Shown here: positions 17,985 to 27,494 of the stretch, piece by piece | Layout of the letters: every line of letters starts with the position of its first letter | Numbering within the stretch: the stretch's first letter is position 1 | From: Singulisphaera sp. GP187 | GTDB lineage: Bacteria; Planctomycetota; Planctomycetia; Isosphaerales; Isosphaeraceae | Length of the DNA: 64,000 nt | Assembly (NCBI RefSeq): GCF_900129635.1 | Contig: NZ_FSRB01000002.1 | Coordinates: forward strand, 1,392,727-1,456,726 | Direction: 5' to 3' | The notes under the pieces: generated by a model | Database searches by the model: none | What the model was told of the DNA's origin: nothing | Seen by the model: only the letters and a program-made list of their open reading frames with translations | Program-made: the position numbers and the translations under genes

Positions 17985-18461
17985 TCAGGAGACCTCGACC
18001 TCGGCCGGCGAGAGCACCGACGTATCGTCGCGAGCGACCGGGAGGACCGGCAGATGGACCGCCTTGACCCGCCAGCCGTGGTGTTTCAAAGTGCCCTGGA
18101 ACGGAGGCGATCCATTCACGTTGCCGATCAGGCGGATGGCGGCCGGATCGAAGTCGGCGGCGATCGTCACCCGCTCTTCTTCGGCCGCGTTCATGATCGG
18201 CTCGATCGTGAGGTAATCCCGCAAGGACTTGCGGCAGCCACGATGGATGTCCCGGACCGCGGCGCCGATCTGAGCGTCGGTGTAGGCGTCGATGTCTTCC
18301 TCGAGGAAGTCGATCAGGCGACCGTCGCGTTGGAGGACCGCCAAGACCCGGAGGTCGGGACCCGTCGAGGCTTTCACAAAGAGCGGTTCAACCCGGGCCG
18401 CGAAGTCACGGTCGGTCAGCGTCCGGAAGCAGGACTTCAGGGCGAGCCAGAGACGGTTCAA
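17985..18461 (-). CDS. DUF2760 protein (Hsp70 partner)
   Basis: 158 residues from the TTG at 18461, preferred over the TTG at 18470 because GAGGAG at 18471-18476 is nine bases upstream of the former and abuts the latter. Recognisable DUF2760 features are LLxxLqRdGRLIDFLEEDI, YTDAQIGAAVRDIHRGCR and a C-terminal LxGxPPFxGxLxHHGW-like stretch (NGSPPFQGTLKHHGWRV). The family is usually encoded next to an Hsp70 homologue, as here, and is presumed to be a partner or regulator. The role is unproven. Confidence 0.88.
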   Translation of the reverse strand: MNRLWLALKSCFRTLTDRDFAARVEPLFVKASTGPDLRVLAVLQRDGRLIDFLEEDIDAYTDAQIGAAVRDIHRGCRKSLRDYLTIEPIMNAAEEERVTIAADFDPAAIRLIGNVNGSPPFQGTLKHHGWRVKAVHLPVLPVARDDTSVLSPAEVEVS

Positions 18462-18729
18462 AGGGTACAACTCCTCGTGATCGAGCGGGGATCTGGAGCG
18501 TCGAGCGATGACCGATCATCGCCCACTCGCATCATCAATCGTAGCCGTTCCACCCGCGACTCGTCGGAAAAAAATCGGTCTTTCTTCCCGGATCAATTTC
18601 CCACTTTAACCGCATCGTCGCCGCTTGAAAACGCGCGGACCCGCGAGAAAAATCAGACATCGGGGTCGGCTCGAGCTCGTCCGTGCGACCGTCGAGGCGC
18701 ACGGATCTCGAGTCTCGCTCCGGCCCGGT

Positions 18730-18990
18730 TCAATCGCGGGGCGCCATTTCGAGGGGCGGAGCGAGTTCCGTGGGAGGATTGGACGACGGGCTCGCCTCCT
18801 CTCGCTCCTCCGGGTTGCGGGTGGCGACGTGGACGTTGACGAACGGGGCGCGAACGTGGACGCCGTTCCTGGTTCGAACGTTCACCAGCCCCCCCCCATC
18901 GTCCGAGCTGAGTCGATCAGGGCCGTGACAGCCGAGCAGAGAACCCGAGAGGACGAGAGCGGACAGGATTCGGCTGAGGTGGGGTTGCAT
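18730..18990 (-). CDS. Small lipoprotein, unknown
   Basis: 86 residues. The ATG at 18990 follows GGGAG and gives MQPHLSRILSALVLSGSLLG then Cys, a clear lipoprotein signal with an SLLGC lipobox. The mature part contains short beta-prone stretches (VRAPFVNVHV) and a Pro/Glu-rich tail. No family is recognised. The frame stays open upstream to 19065, but the lipobox fixes the start. The 250 bases between it and the DUF2760 gene show nothing. Confidence 0.65.
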   Translation of the reverse strand: MQPHLSRILSALVLSGSLLGCHGPDRLSSDDGGGLVNVRTRNGVHVRAPFVNVHVATRNPEEREEASPSSNPPTELAPPLEMAPRD

Positions 18991-19211
18991 GACCCAGGTC
19001 TCCCATTTTCCGTGAACTTCACCGAGAAGAAGATCGACATCACGCCTTCTCTGAGTTACTTTCATTAAAGAGCAAAGTCCTTACTCCCTACTTCCCCACT
19101 CCGTGAGTAAGGCTCGGTAGACTGACCCCGGTTCTTTCGAGACCTGGCCTGCCTGATTTGCCTCTTCTTAAGTACAGACCTGGGCCGCGATCCTCAGGAG
19201 GCGATATCATC

Positions 19212-19574
19212 ATGTCCTCGTTCCGTACTCGAGAGGAGCCGGATGGTCTCGTCATCATGCTCGACGACGCAGCCGGCTTGAATGACTTTCGATCGTCCGC
19301 GTTCCGCGACATGCTCTACGAGCTCGTCGAGGCAATCGAGACGCCGCGGGTCGCCTTCAACCTGAGCAAAGTGGATTACCTCTCGAGCTCAGGGGTCGCG
19401 ATCCTCGTCGGTCTGAAGCGACGGATCGATACCAAGAAGGGCAAGCTCGTCCTGTTCGCGACCCAGCCGATCGTCCTCGACCTCCTGCGAATCATGAAGC
19501 TTACCCAATATTTCACCTTTGCCGATGACGAGGCGCAGGCACTGGCGTCCCTTCGTCCGGTCTCTACGGTGTAA
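19212..19574 (+). CDS. STAS-domain protein (anti-sigma factor antagonist type)
   Basis: 120 residues. The ATG at 19212 lies ten bases after AGGAGG (19196-19201). The fold follows SpoIIAA/RsbV: an N-terminal strand pair (EPDGLVIMLDD), NLSKVDYLSSSGVAILVGL containing the serine normally phosphorylated by the cognate anti-sigma kinase, and a final helix after FATQPIVLDLLRIMKLTQYF. It probably takes part in a partner-switching pathway controlling a sigma factor or output protein. No anti-sigma kinase is in the window. The following 300 bases to 19875 hold no feature I can support. Confidence 0.9.
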   Translation: MSSFRTREEPDGLVIMLDDAAGLNDFRSSAFRDMLYELVEAIETPRVAFNLSKVDYLSSSGVAILVGLKRRIDTKKGKLVLFATQPIVLDLLRIMKLTQYFTFADDEAQALASLRPVSTV

Positions 19575-19875
19575 TCCTCCCTTTTCATTTCCTCGTTACC
19601 CCTGTTTGCCTACCTTATCAGCTCGCCTGAAGTCGCCGAGTGAGGATCGCCGAGTAAATAAGCCGTAGCCTTAGCTCGCTGCGCCATCAGGGCTTGGGTT
19701 CGGACTGATTGGAAAAACCGTCCCGACTCATCCCATTGGCGCACGATCCAGGGGGTTTTCAGCCGGACAAGCCATTCCGAATCAGGGACGGCGGCTCGCG
19801 GCGGTTTTACGCCTGGCAGGAAGACGGGCGGAGTGACCGACCATTTTTCGTGCCGCGTTGGGGAGGGAATCTTCG

Positions 19876-21726
19876 ATGAAATCCACTAAACGGTCTGACC
19901 GGCCCGATTCGAACCGGCTCAAGCTGGGATCGAGCCTTGAGGCACTCGAGCCTCGAACGGTGCTCTCTACAGTTCAGCCATTCACGCCCTGGATTCCGAC
20001 CGACTTACCGGTCTACACGGCGGTAACCCACAAGCCGATCGCCTTCTCGATTGATGGCTTGGTCGATCAGGCGCGGACCAACCCTCAGGCGCAGTTCTTG
20101 AACAGCCGGGGCAAGATCGTCTCGGGCAAGGACCGCCAGCGGAACGAGTGGACGATCACGGTCCACGGCCCGGGCAGTGTCTTGGTCACCGACTCGACCC
20201 CGAACGACGGGATCCTCGACGACAATATCGACACGATCCAGCTCATCGGGACCGACCCGAACCGGACGTACGTGACGGCCCAGACCACCGCCTCGGCCTT
20301 CACCCCCACCGACGGTACGGTCCTCTTCAACAAGCTGGTGAGCACCACCGGCGTGAAGTCGATCATTCTCAACGGGTTCACCTTGACCCAGACCGTCGCG
20401 CCGCCCGAAGGCACGGCGAACAACTCCGATACCGGAATCTTCCTGACGGGTGGCGTGGGCCTGCTTCAGTTCCACAACATCCTCGGCACCTTCGACACCG
20501 CGACGAGCGATCTCACGACCGGCGCGGCGCGGATCCCCGATGGGCCGATCAACATCGTCATCGGTGATCCGTCGACGCGGTTGAAGGTGGCGCCGACGAT
20601 TCGGATGGACAGCATCTTCAACACGGTCATCGACTCCACCGGAGCGCAGGTCGCGACCAATCCGCAGGTCAACCCGACGGTCAACTTCCTTGTGAACGGC
20701 GAGCTGCACGGGCTCGAAATCGTCTCCTCGACCCAGCATCCGTACGTCGATCCGGCGCAGCAGCTCAATGGCGTCCAAACGATCCGCGGCCCGGTGGGCG
20801 GACCCACGTTACGGTATACCAATCCGACCCTGAGCCCGATCGCCAGCGCCGGCACTCAGAACCTCTTCCCGATCGTCGGATCGACGGGGCGGACGGCGGT
20901 CCGAGCCACCGGGATCGGCCAGCTCAAATCCAAGGCGGGCGTGACCAATGTCACCGCCTCGCGTGGAGCGGTCCCGTTCCAGAACGGGTTCAGCGGCCTG
21001 AACCACCTCAAAAAGGCCTCGTTCGGCGCGAACGCCGACGCGTTGGGCCTGGATGTGAACGGCCGGATCGGCTCGCTGAAATTCAAGAAGGGACTCGGCA
21101 GCCCCGTCGGCGACAGCGCGTCGGCCACTCAGTTGGGGATTCCCGAAGGCCAGACCGGCTACCCCGCGGCGGGCTTGCAAGGGGGCCTGGTGACCGCAAG
21201 TCGCATCGGCAGGCTGAAGGTCCTGGCCGCCAACTCGAATTTCCAGACGGCGAGCAACCCCGACTTTGTTCAGCTCAATCGCCAAGGGTACACCACCTAC
21301 TTTGCCCGGCCGGGCAATGCGTTGACCTCGTCTGCGATCGTTTCGTCGGGCTCGATCGGGAAAACGCAGGTTGTCGGCACCACGGTCAACAGCGAGATCA
21401 AGGGGGGCTTCCACTACCCGTCGTTCGCGGCGGGGCTGGAAGGGACGCGGTCGCGAAGCAAGGTCGGGCCGGTTGCCATCAATGGCGATCTGGCCAGCGG
21501 AGTGGTCTCGTCGACCGTTCGACCGGGCGCGAACAACGTCTACGGCAACGTTTCTCAGGTCGCCGGCCCTGGGCAGATCAGGGGCCATTCGAACAGCACC
21601 CTCTACGCCACCTCCGGGACCACCCCGCTCAACAACAAGGGCACGGGGTACTTTGCCCGCGTGAAGAGTGGTGGCTACTTGCCCCCGCCCTCGATCCATC
21701 GCAAGGTCAGCAGCGCTCAGTTCTGA
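19876..21726 (+). CDS. Large secreted protein with LEPR export motif, unknown
   Basis: 616 residues; the ATG at 19876 follows GGGAGGGA with seven-base spacing. Residues 1-31 are basic and end in LEALEPRTVLS, the planctomycete LEPR-x-LL type motif. The rest is Gly/Thr/Asn-rich and beta-prone, with recurrent IG(R/Q/S)LK turns (RIGSLKFKKG, RIGRLKVLA) suggesting a solenoid or large beta domain. It lacks cysteines and membrane segments. A strong terminator follows, so it is probably monocistronic. No enzymatic motif is seen; surface or matrix protein is likely. Confidence 0.82.
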   Translation: MKSTKRSDRPDSNRLKLGSSLEALEPRTVLSTVQPFTPWIPTDLPVYTAVTHKPIAFSIDGLVDQARTNPQAQFLNSRGKIVSGKDRQRNEWTITVHGPGSVLVTDSTPNDGILDDNIDTIQLIGTDPNRTYVTAQTTASAFTPTDGTVLFNKLVSTTGVKSIILNGFTLTQTVAPPEGTANNSDTGIFLTGGVGLLQFHNILGTFDTATSDLTTGAARIPDGPINIVIGDPSTRLKVAPTIRMDSIFNTVIDSTGAQVATNPQVNPTVNFLVNGELHGLEIVSSTQHPYVDPAQQLNGVQTIRGPVGGPTLRYTNPTLSPIASAGTQNLFPIVGSTGRTAVRATGIGQLKSKAGVTNVTASRGAVPFQNGFSGLNHLKKASFGANADALGLDVNGRIGSLKFKKGLGSPVGDSASATQLGIPEGQTGYPAAGLQGGLVTASRIGRLKVLAANSNFQTASNPDFVQLNRQGYTTYFARPGNALTSSAIVSSGSIGKTQVVGTTVNSEIKGGFHYPSFAAGLEGTRSRSKVGPVAINGDLASGVVSSTVRPGANNVYGNVSQVAGPGQIRGHSNSTLYATSGTTPLNNKGTGYFARVKSGGYLPPPSIHRKVSSAQF

Positions 21727-21755
21727 TTCATCGCGAGGTCTGAGCAAAAAGTACG

Positions 21756-21800
21756 ACGAGCCGTCGCCAGTCTTGGACCGGCGACGGCTCGTTCGCTTTT
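21756..21800 (+). terminator. Rho-independent terminator
   Basis: ACGAGCCGTCGCC (21756-21768) and GGCGACGGCTCGT (21780-21792) form a perfect 13-pair stem with an 11-base loop, followed by TCGCTTTT. It lies 30 bases after the LEPR protein stop codon and between convergent genes, so it may also stop fabH transcription. Confidence 0.85.
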
Positions 21801-21862
21801 GCATGATTTGAGGGCTGGCTGACTGGCTCAGAGCAGACAGGCAGAGCCCACCGCTCGTCTCA

Positions 21863-22882
21863 TCACCAACGCCAGAGCGCGGTGCCCCAGTTCAACCCCG
21901 CGCCGAACCCGGAGGTCAGGAGCAGGTCGCCCCGCTCGATCGAGCCCGCCTGGACCAACTCATCGAGCGCGATCGGGACGGAGCCGGCCGAGGTATTGCC
22001 GTACCGTTCGAGGTTCTTGAACACGGCCTCGCGATGAAATCCGAGGACATCACTCGCGGCGTGGATGATCCTCACGTTTGCCTGGTGGGGGATGAACCAG
22101 CGGACGTCATCGACCCGGCAGTCAGCCTTCTTCATGACCTCGACCGTCGAATCGGTCAGGATCCGCACGGCCCACTTGAACACCGCGCGACCGTCCATCG
22201 TGAGGTATTGAAGCCCTTGCTGGAGCGCCTCGACCGTGGGGGGGATCCGGCTGCCGCAGGCGGGACGGCTCAGTAAGTCGCCCCCCGAGCCGTCGGAACC
22301 GAGTTGGTACGAGACCAGCCCCTGCTCCGGAGACCCCGGCGCCAGCAGGACGGCCCCGGCGCCGTCGCCGAAGAGCGGGAAGCTCTTCTGATCGCCCGGA
22401 TTGATCACCCGGCTGTTGCAATCTCCTCCGATCACGAGGGCGCGCTTGCTGGTGCCAGCCGCCACGAACTGCGCGGCGGTAATCAGCGCGAAGATGAACC
22501 CCGCGCAGGCCGCCTGGATGTCAAACGCCGGGCAGTTTAACTTCAGACGGTCCTGGACCAGGTTGCCCGTCGAAGGAAAACACATGTCGGGCGTGAAGGT
22601 GCCCACGACCAGCAGGTCGACCTCGGCAGGATCGCAACCGGCGGCCTTCAGGCAGCGAATCGCTGCTTGGGTGCAGAGGTCGCTCGTGGCTTGGTGGGGA
22701 AGCGCGAACCGGCGTTCGTGGATCCCTGTCCGATTGACGATCCATTCGGGGTCAAACCCGTGCGAATCACGCAAGTCGTGATTGGTCACTACGTTTTCGG
22801 GAACGTAGCTGCCGGTCCCGAGGATCTGTATTCCCGTCAGCGAGCGGGTCCGCGGCTCGACGTGCAATTGGCCGTTGCTCAT
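21863..22882 (-). CDS. fabH: Beta-ketoacyl-ACP synthase III (FabH)
   Basis: 339 residues from the ATG at 22882; a GTG at 22906 is an alternative. It carries the complete KAS III catalytic triad: Cys126 in AACAGFIFAL, His266 in IPHQANVRI and Asn296 in YGNTSAGS, along with the GDGAGAVLL glycine motif and the C-terminal GFGAGLNWG. KAS III condenses acetyl-CoA or another acyl-CoA with malonyl-ACP to start fatty-acid synthesis in the cytoplasm. No other fab gene is adjacent, so it could be a specialised starter enzyme. The 390 bases upstream form a divergent intergenic region with no feature I can name. Confidence 0.92.
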   Translation of the reverse strand: MSNGQLHVEPRTRSLTGIQILGTGSYVPENVVTNHDLRDSHGFDPEWIVNRTGIHERRFALPHQATSDLCTQAAIRCLKAAGCDPAEVDLLVVGTFTPDMCFPSTGNLVQDRLKLNCPAFDIQAACAGFIFALITAAQFVAAGTSKRALVIGGDCNSRVINPGDQKSFPLFGDGAGAVLLAPGSPEQGLVSYQLGSDGSGGDLLSRPACGSRIPPTVEALQQGLQYLTMDGRAVFKWAVRILTDSTVEVMKKADCRVDDVRWFIPHQANVRIIHAASDVLGFHREAVFKNLERYGNTSAGSVPIALDELVQAGSIERGDLLLTSGFGAGLNWGTALWRW

Positions 22883-23275
22883 AGGCGATCCGCGACGGTC
22901 ATCCACCTGGTTCTAGAGTTCCGAGCCCGAGGGGCACTCCTCGTCGGCTGCCCCTTCCGATTCCGCGGGCGGATCGTTGATCGACAACACTCAGGACCCG
23001 AACAAGGCTCGACGCGAGGGTGGGATTCTTTTGGAATTCGGGATTGTTTTGGAAAGCGGCTTCAAGGCTCGTACAACTCCCTCGGCGATTTTTGAGATTC
23101 GCCTTCGCAAGCAAAACTCGAACTCGTCACGAGGGAGAACACGACTATACTGACTGGCTCGCACGCTGGCCAGAGCAAATAGGCCGACCGGGATTTGTGG
23201 ATTTGTCCCTAACCGGCTTGACCACCTTCGATTCTGATTCCTCGGAGCCCGGCGGCCACCGCGCGGGACGTTTGC

Positions 23276-23704
23276 ATGTCCGAACATTGGATTCGCCTCC
23301 GTGGCGGCTGGGAGTGGCAGACCGGTTCCGCAGACGCCCCGATCAAGCGTCCGGTGGCCTTGCCAATCGCCTGGCCCGCCGATCAGCCAAGCCCGGTGCG
23401 GCTGCGCCGTCGCTTCGGCTGCCCACCGATCGACCCACGCCACGAATCGGTCTCACTACGCCTGGAACAGGTCCCTGGTCTGCTCGCGGTCGAGCTTAAC
23501 GGCCACACTCTGGACGGCCCCCTGGATGAGTCCATGACGGTCCCACTTGGGCCAGGATCGCTCGGGCCGCTCTTGGCGAAAAACGTGCTGATTCTCGAAG
23601 TCGACCCGGTTCGTGCGACTCGTCCGGGAGAAACCTGGGGGCAGATCGCTCTGATTGTCGATGCACTCACAGGGGATCAGGAACGGTCGGCCAAAACGCC
23701 TTGA
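23276..23704 (+). CDS. Hypothetical protein with galactose-binding/GH2-N-like beta fold
   Basis: 142 residues, no signal peptide. The pattern W-x-RLRGGWEWQ, PSPVRLRRRFGCP, VSLRLEQVPGLLAVELNGHTL and LGPLLAKNVLILEVDP resembles the jelly-roll sugar-binding domain at the N-terminus of GH2 enzymes, but the catalytic domains are missing. It overlaps nothing and ends at 23704, 173 bases before the holA start. Function unknown; carbohydrate or ligand binding is a structural guess. Confidence 0.6.
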   Translation: MSEHWIRLRGGWEWQTGSADAPIKRPVALPIAWPADQPSPVRLRRRFGCPPIDPRHESVSLRLEQVPGLLAVELNGHTLDGPLDESMTVPLGPGSLGPLLAKNVLILEVDPVRATRPGETWGQIALIVDALTGDQERSAKTP

Positions 23705-23877
23705 TCGGCATTCCGTCCACTCATCGCCCGCAGTCCCAGGGAATGCAGGACAATACGATCAGTGGACGGGCGCCCGTTGCCCCAAGGGGATGGCCCTCTG
23801 GCTGGCGGGTTGCGACGCGGCAATGGTACACTTTTCAGCGTCTTGTCCAGAGACGATTCCGAGCGAACGCTTCCCGC

Positions 23878-24882
23878 ATGCATGCCATCGACTTTCTCAA
23901 AGACCCGTCGAAGGTGCCGGTCAAACCGGTCTACGCCGTTTTCGGTGACGATCTGTTCCTGCGCCGAGAGAGCCTGGCGACGATCCGCCACCAGGTTCTC
24001 CAGGGGGATGACGAGGAAATGGGCCTGACCCGGTTCGCCGGCGAGCACGCCTCGCTGTCCGACGTCCTCGACGAGGTCCGTACCTTACCGATCTTCGTGA
24101 AACGCAAGATGGTGATCGTCGACGGGGCCGACCCGTTCGTCACCGCGCACCGCAAGGAGCTCGAGGCCTACGTCGAGCGCCCCTCAACGGCCGGTGTGCT
24201 GGTCCTCGCGGTCAAGGTCTGGGCGTCGAACACCAAGATCGCCAAGAACCTGGAGAAGGTCGGCCTTTCCATCGAGTGCAAAGGGCCGGCGGAACGAGTT
24301 TTGAGCGCCTGGCTCGTTCACATGGCCAAAATCCGCTCCGAAGTTCGGCTCGACTCTGACGCCGCCTCGCTCCTGATCGAGCTGGTGGGCACCGAGGTCG
24401 GGCTCCTGGTCTCCGAGATCGAGAAGCTGGCCGTCTTCGTCGGAACCAAGGCGCGGATCTCGCGCGACGTCGTGGCGAAAATGGTGGGCGCGGGACGAAT
24501 CGAGGACGTCTGGAACGTGCTCAACGCCACCACGACCGGACGCAGCGCACTCGCCCTTGAACTTCTCGATCGCCTGCTCGGAGCCGGAGAGCATCCGATC
24601 GGTCTACTCGCGGCGATGAGTGCCTCGCTCCGTAAAGTTCACCACGCCGGGCAGTTGCGAAGGAATCGGCTGTCTCTGGACAATGCCTGCGAGCAAGCCG
24701 GGATCAAATTTGCACGCGATAAGGTGCGCATGCAACACACCCACCTCGGTCCGCGTCGAGTCGATCAGCTCCCTCGGCTCTTGCTTCAGGCCGACCTCGA
24801 CCTCAAGGGGGCATCCAACTTGCCTCCTCGCGTGGTGATCGAAAAGCTTCTGGTCGAACTCGCCCGCCCCCGACAGGATTAA
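23878..24882 (+). CDS. holA: DNA polymerase III subunit delta
   Basis: 334 residues from the ATG at 23878; the frame is open upstream to 23701 but MHAIDFLKDP...KPVYAVFGDDLFLRRESL is the standard opening. Delta features include FVKRKMVIVDGADPF (AAA+-like domain), GVLVLAVKVWASNTKIAKNL, LIELVGTEVGLLVSEIEKLA, and the C-terminal collar LLGAGEHPIGLLAAMSASLRK. Delta opens the beta clamp within the clamp-loader complex during replication. The next gene starts seven bases after the stop, but its function is unrelated. Confidence 0.93.
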   Translation: MHAIDFLKDPSKVPVKPVYAVFGDDLFLRRESLATIRHQVLQGDDEEMGLTRFAGEHASLSDVLDEVRTLPIFVKRKMVIVDGADPFVTAHRKELEAYVERPSTAGVLVLAVKVWASNTKIAKNLEKVGLSIECKGPAERVLSAWLVHMAKIRSEVRLDSDAASLLIELVGTEVGLLVSEIEKLAVFVGTKARISRDVVAKMVGAGRIEDVWNVLNATTTGRSALALELLDRLLGAGEHPIGLLAAMSASLRKVHHAGQLRRNRLSLDNACEQAGIKFARDKVRMQHTHLGPRRVDQLPRLLLQADLDLKGASNLPPRVVIEKLLVELARPRQD

Positions 24883-24889
24883 AGAGAGA

Positions 24890-26683
24890 ATGCGTGCCAT
24901 GATTCGTGGCGCCGGGCTCTGGTTCGGTGTGCTGCTGACGGTTGTTGCGACCGTGGTCTCGGCCCAGGGCGCGGAGCGCTCGGAACCCACAAGTCGGGAC
25001 GGCCCCAAAGTGCCGGTGGCCCTGGTCTGGGGACCCGACGATCGACTTCACGTCGCGCTCCGCGAGGCCCGGCGGGTCATCACCATCGATTCCGAAGGCT
25101 GGCAGGTCGTCGCCGCGTGGCCGTTAACCGTCCGTCCCGTCTCGTTGACTCGCGATGAAACCGGTTCGACGTTTTTCGTGGGAGGGGCGGACGGAGAAGC
25201 GCTCGTCCTCGATCGCGCAGGCAGGGTGGTTCGGACCCTGCCGACGGGCAACGGCCCGACCCGAATTCTTCCGCTCGCCGCGGGTCAGGTCGCGGTCGCG
25301 TCGCTCTGGGACGCGGCCGTGCGGATCATCGACTGGCGGCAGGGACAAGTCGTGGCCACACATCGATTGCCGTTCCCGGTGGGGGCGCTGGTTCGAACGC
25401 CCGCGGGGAGGGTTGTCGTGGCCGACGCGTTTGGCGGTCATCTCGCCGACCTCGTGCCGGGCCGGCCGGGAACCGAGCGCGTGCGGGTCTTCGAAGGCGT
25501 CAACCTCGCGGCGGTCGCGGTCTCGGAAGAAGGCAAAGAGCTACTTGTCATTCACATGGAGCAACTCGAACCCGCGCCGATCACGGTGGCCAACATCGAC
25601 CGTGGGATCATTCTCTCGAGCCGTTTGAGCGGCGTCCCACTCGCGGAGTTCGACGCGGGAGCGGAGCCGGGTGAACCCCTGAGCCGCCGCCAGGTCACGC
25701 TCGACGGCCCGGTTCACGGCGCCGCCGATCCGAGCGCGCTGGCGCTCAGCCCCGACGGAACCCAGATCTTCATCACGTTGGCCGGATCGCACCAGGTCCT
25801 CAAGAACGATCGCACGAACGGGGGTTCAGCGGTGTCGGGCGCGGCGCCTCGGTTCCGGCCCTTGGGGCACAACCAGCGGCTGCAAGTGCTCGAGGTCGGC
25901 CGCTCCCCCGTCGCCCTGGCGTTCGACCGGTCCGGTCAGCATGTCGTGACGGCAGACTCAATGTCCGACCGAATCTCCGTCGTCAAGGTTGCCGACCTTT
26001 CGCGCGTGGCTACCGTGGAGCTCAGCCCAGGTCCCGTCGTCCGGACCCCGGAACAACGAGGCGAGGCCCTCTTCCACGACGGAAGACGCGCACTCGATCG
26101 CTGGATGAGTTGTTCGAGCTGCCACAAGTCGGGTCATACCAACGGCTTGAACTTTGACACGTTGGGTGATGGTGGATTTGGCGCCCCCAAGAACACACCC
26201 AGCCTGCTGGGCGTGGCCGGGACTGAGCCCTCGGCCTGGAACGGGTCGCTGGCCCAACTCGCCGACCAGGTCCACCAGTCGCTCGACTCAAGTTTGCGTG
26301 GCCCTGATCCGGCCCCGGGCATGGTTCAAGACCTGGTCGCCTACCTGGAAAGCCTCAAGCCGCCACCGCCGCGCCGGGCTCGTGACGACCCGGCCGCCCA
26401 GCGGGGAGCGGCCCTCTTTCGCTCAAGACGCTGCGAGACCTGCCACCGGCCCCCTGCCTACACGATCGCGGGGCTTCGGGATGTCGGACTCGACGACGGT
26501 TCGGGAGGCAACCGCAGCTTTAACCCCCCTTCCCTCCTTGGAGTGGCATGGTCGGCGCCCTATTTCCACGACGGCCGAGCGGCCACTCTCGCACAGGTCG
26601 TTGAGAGTCACAGCCCAGGGCAAAAAACCAGCCTCAGTCCCGAGCAACGGGATGACCTGATCGCCTTTCTGGAATCACTCTGA
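24890..26683 (+). CDS. Di-haem c-type cytochrome with N-terminal beta-propeller
   Basis: 597 residues; the ATG follows AGAGAG. There is a signal peptide (MRAMIRGAGLWFGVLLTVVA, cut near VSAQG). Residues ~40-390 show YVTN/NHL-like propeller repeats (PVALVWGPDDRLHVALREA, SPVALAFDRSGQHVVTADS). Two haem c sites follow, CSSCH near residue 408 and CETCH near 515, each with a TPSLLGVA or PPSLLGVA loop and distal PYFHDGRAATL, as in di-haem peroxidase/MauG-like proteins. It is periplasmic or surface-located and may be a peroxidase or electron-transfer protein. Substrate unknown. Confidence 0.87.
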   Translation: MRAMIRGAGLWFGVLLTVVATVVSAQGAERSEPTSRDGPKVPVALVWGPDDRLHVALREARRVITIDSEGWQVVAAWPLTVRPVSLTRDETGSTFFVGGADGEALVLDRAGRVVRTLPTGNGPTRILPLAAGQVAVASLWDAAVRIIDWRQGQVVATHRLPFPVGALVRTPAGRVVVADAFGGHLADLVPGRPGTERVRVFEGVNLAAVAVSEEGKELLVIHMEQLEPAPITVANIDRGIILSSRLSGVPLAEFDAGAEPGEPLSRRQVTLDGPVHGAADPSALALSPDGTQIFITLAGSHQVLKNDRTNGGSAVSGAAPRFRPLGHNQRLQVLEVGRSPVALAFDRSGQHVVTADSMSDRISVVKVADLSRVATVELSPGPVVRTPEQRGEALFHDGRRALDRWMSCSSCHKSGHTNGLNFDTLGDGGFGAPKNTPSLLGVAGTEPSAWNGSLAQLADQVHQSLDSSLRGPDPAPGMVQDLVAYLESLKPPPPRRARDDPAAQRGAALFRSRRCETCHRPPAYTIAGLRDVGLDDGSGGNRSFNPPSLLGVAWSAPYFHDGRAATLAQVVESHSPGQKTSLSPEQRDDLIAFLESL

Positions 26684-26800
26684 CTCCCCTTCCCGGTTCC
26701 CTCCCCTATCCCTCCGTTCGTTCAGCCGAGCGGCCACTCCTGATCGCTTCGGGAGGCGTTCGCTCCGTGACCGACCAGCAACTCAGGCGAGCGATCAATC

Positions 26801-27034
26801 ATGGATCATTGCGTGGCGAAAATCGTCGAGATCGTTGCCCGAAATCAGAGCGATCGGCGCTCGGTTCTTCAGCTTGGCTATAACCTGGGCCGGCTGAGCG
26901 AGCTCACCGGGCGCGGCCGCGAGCCCTTCTGGGATCGCTGGAAAGACGCCGTGGCCGAGTGGGATGAGCAGAAATTGGCGGTGCTGGCTCAAGAATTGCA
27001 GACAAATTCATACGAAGGAACAGGCCAAGACTGA
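26801..27034 (+). CDS. Small helical protein, unknown
   Basis: 77 residues, charged, predicted mostly helical, no signal or membrane segment (RRSVLQLGYNLGRLSELTGR, FWDRWKDAVAEWDEQKL). The ribosome-binding site is weak. It stands alone, 117 bases after the cytochrome gene. The amino-acid pattern looks coding, but nothing identifies a family. Confidence 0.5.
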   Translation: MDHCVAKIVEIVARNQSDRRSVLQLGYNLGRLSELTGRGREPFWDRWKDAVAEWDEQKLAVLAQELQTNSYEGTGQD

Positions 27035-27439
27035 TTTCTCGATCTGACCGAGGGGCTGGTCGTGCAAACTCCTGACCGCCGAACGGTTGGAGGTTTGCGA
27101 AGGATGGGTTAGGTCAAACGCCTGTGCTCCTTTGGGAAGGGAGAGTTGTTTAGGTTGTAAGACTTGATCGTCCTGGTTTTTTTAAAAGCAAGGTTTAGGG
27201 GCCTTGCGAGTCTCTTGGGAAGGAGGTTGGGCGCGAACCGAGTGGTTGAGGAAGATGGCCGGAAATGCCGATGAAGAATCGGTTAAACTCGGAATTCTCG
27301 GCAGATTCGCCAAGTTTTTCCTTGCATAATACGCATGCGTTCGTCAGAATAAGAGCGTGCTGAAGACTTCCCGATCGATAAGGTCGGCGTTTTCGGAACC
27401 CTCGCGACTGACACACATCACGTGATTTACTAACGCTTA

Positions 27440-27469
27440 TTGTGGCTAGCGGGCGGAAGTTAGGATAAT
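27440..27469 (+). promoter_or_regulatory. Possible sigma-70 promoter for the small BON-like gene
   Basis: TTGTGG (27440-27445), 18 bases, GATAAT (27464-27469). A second candidate (TTGCAT, 17 bases, CAGAAT) lies about 100 bases upstream, near 27330-27358. The 433-base gap from 27035 is relatively AT-rich and also has a GCAAGG/CCTTGC hairpin near 27190-27208; nothing coding is convincing there. Confidence 0.4.
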
Positions 27470-27494
27470 GCGACTCACACATTCGGATGGCGTA

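Noticed and set aside
27195..27482. Minus-strand frame in the 433-base gap before the small BON gene
   Set aside because: It covers promoter-like AT-rich sequence, lacks a ribosome-binding site and has no recognisable content.
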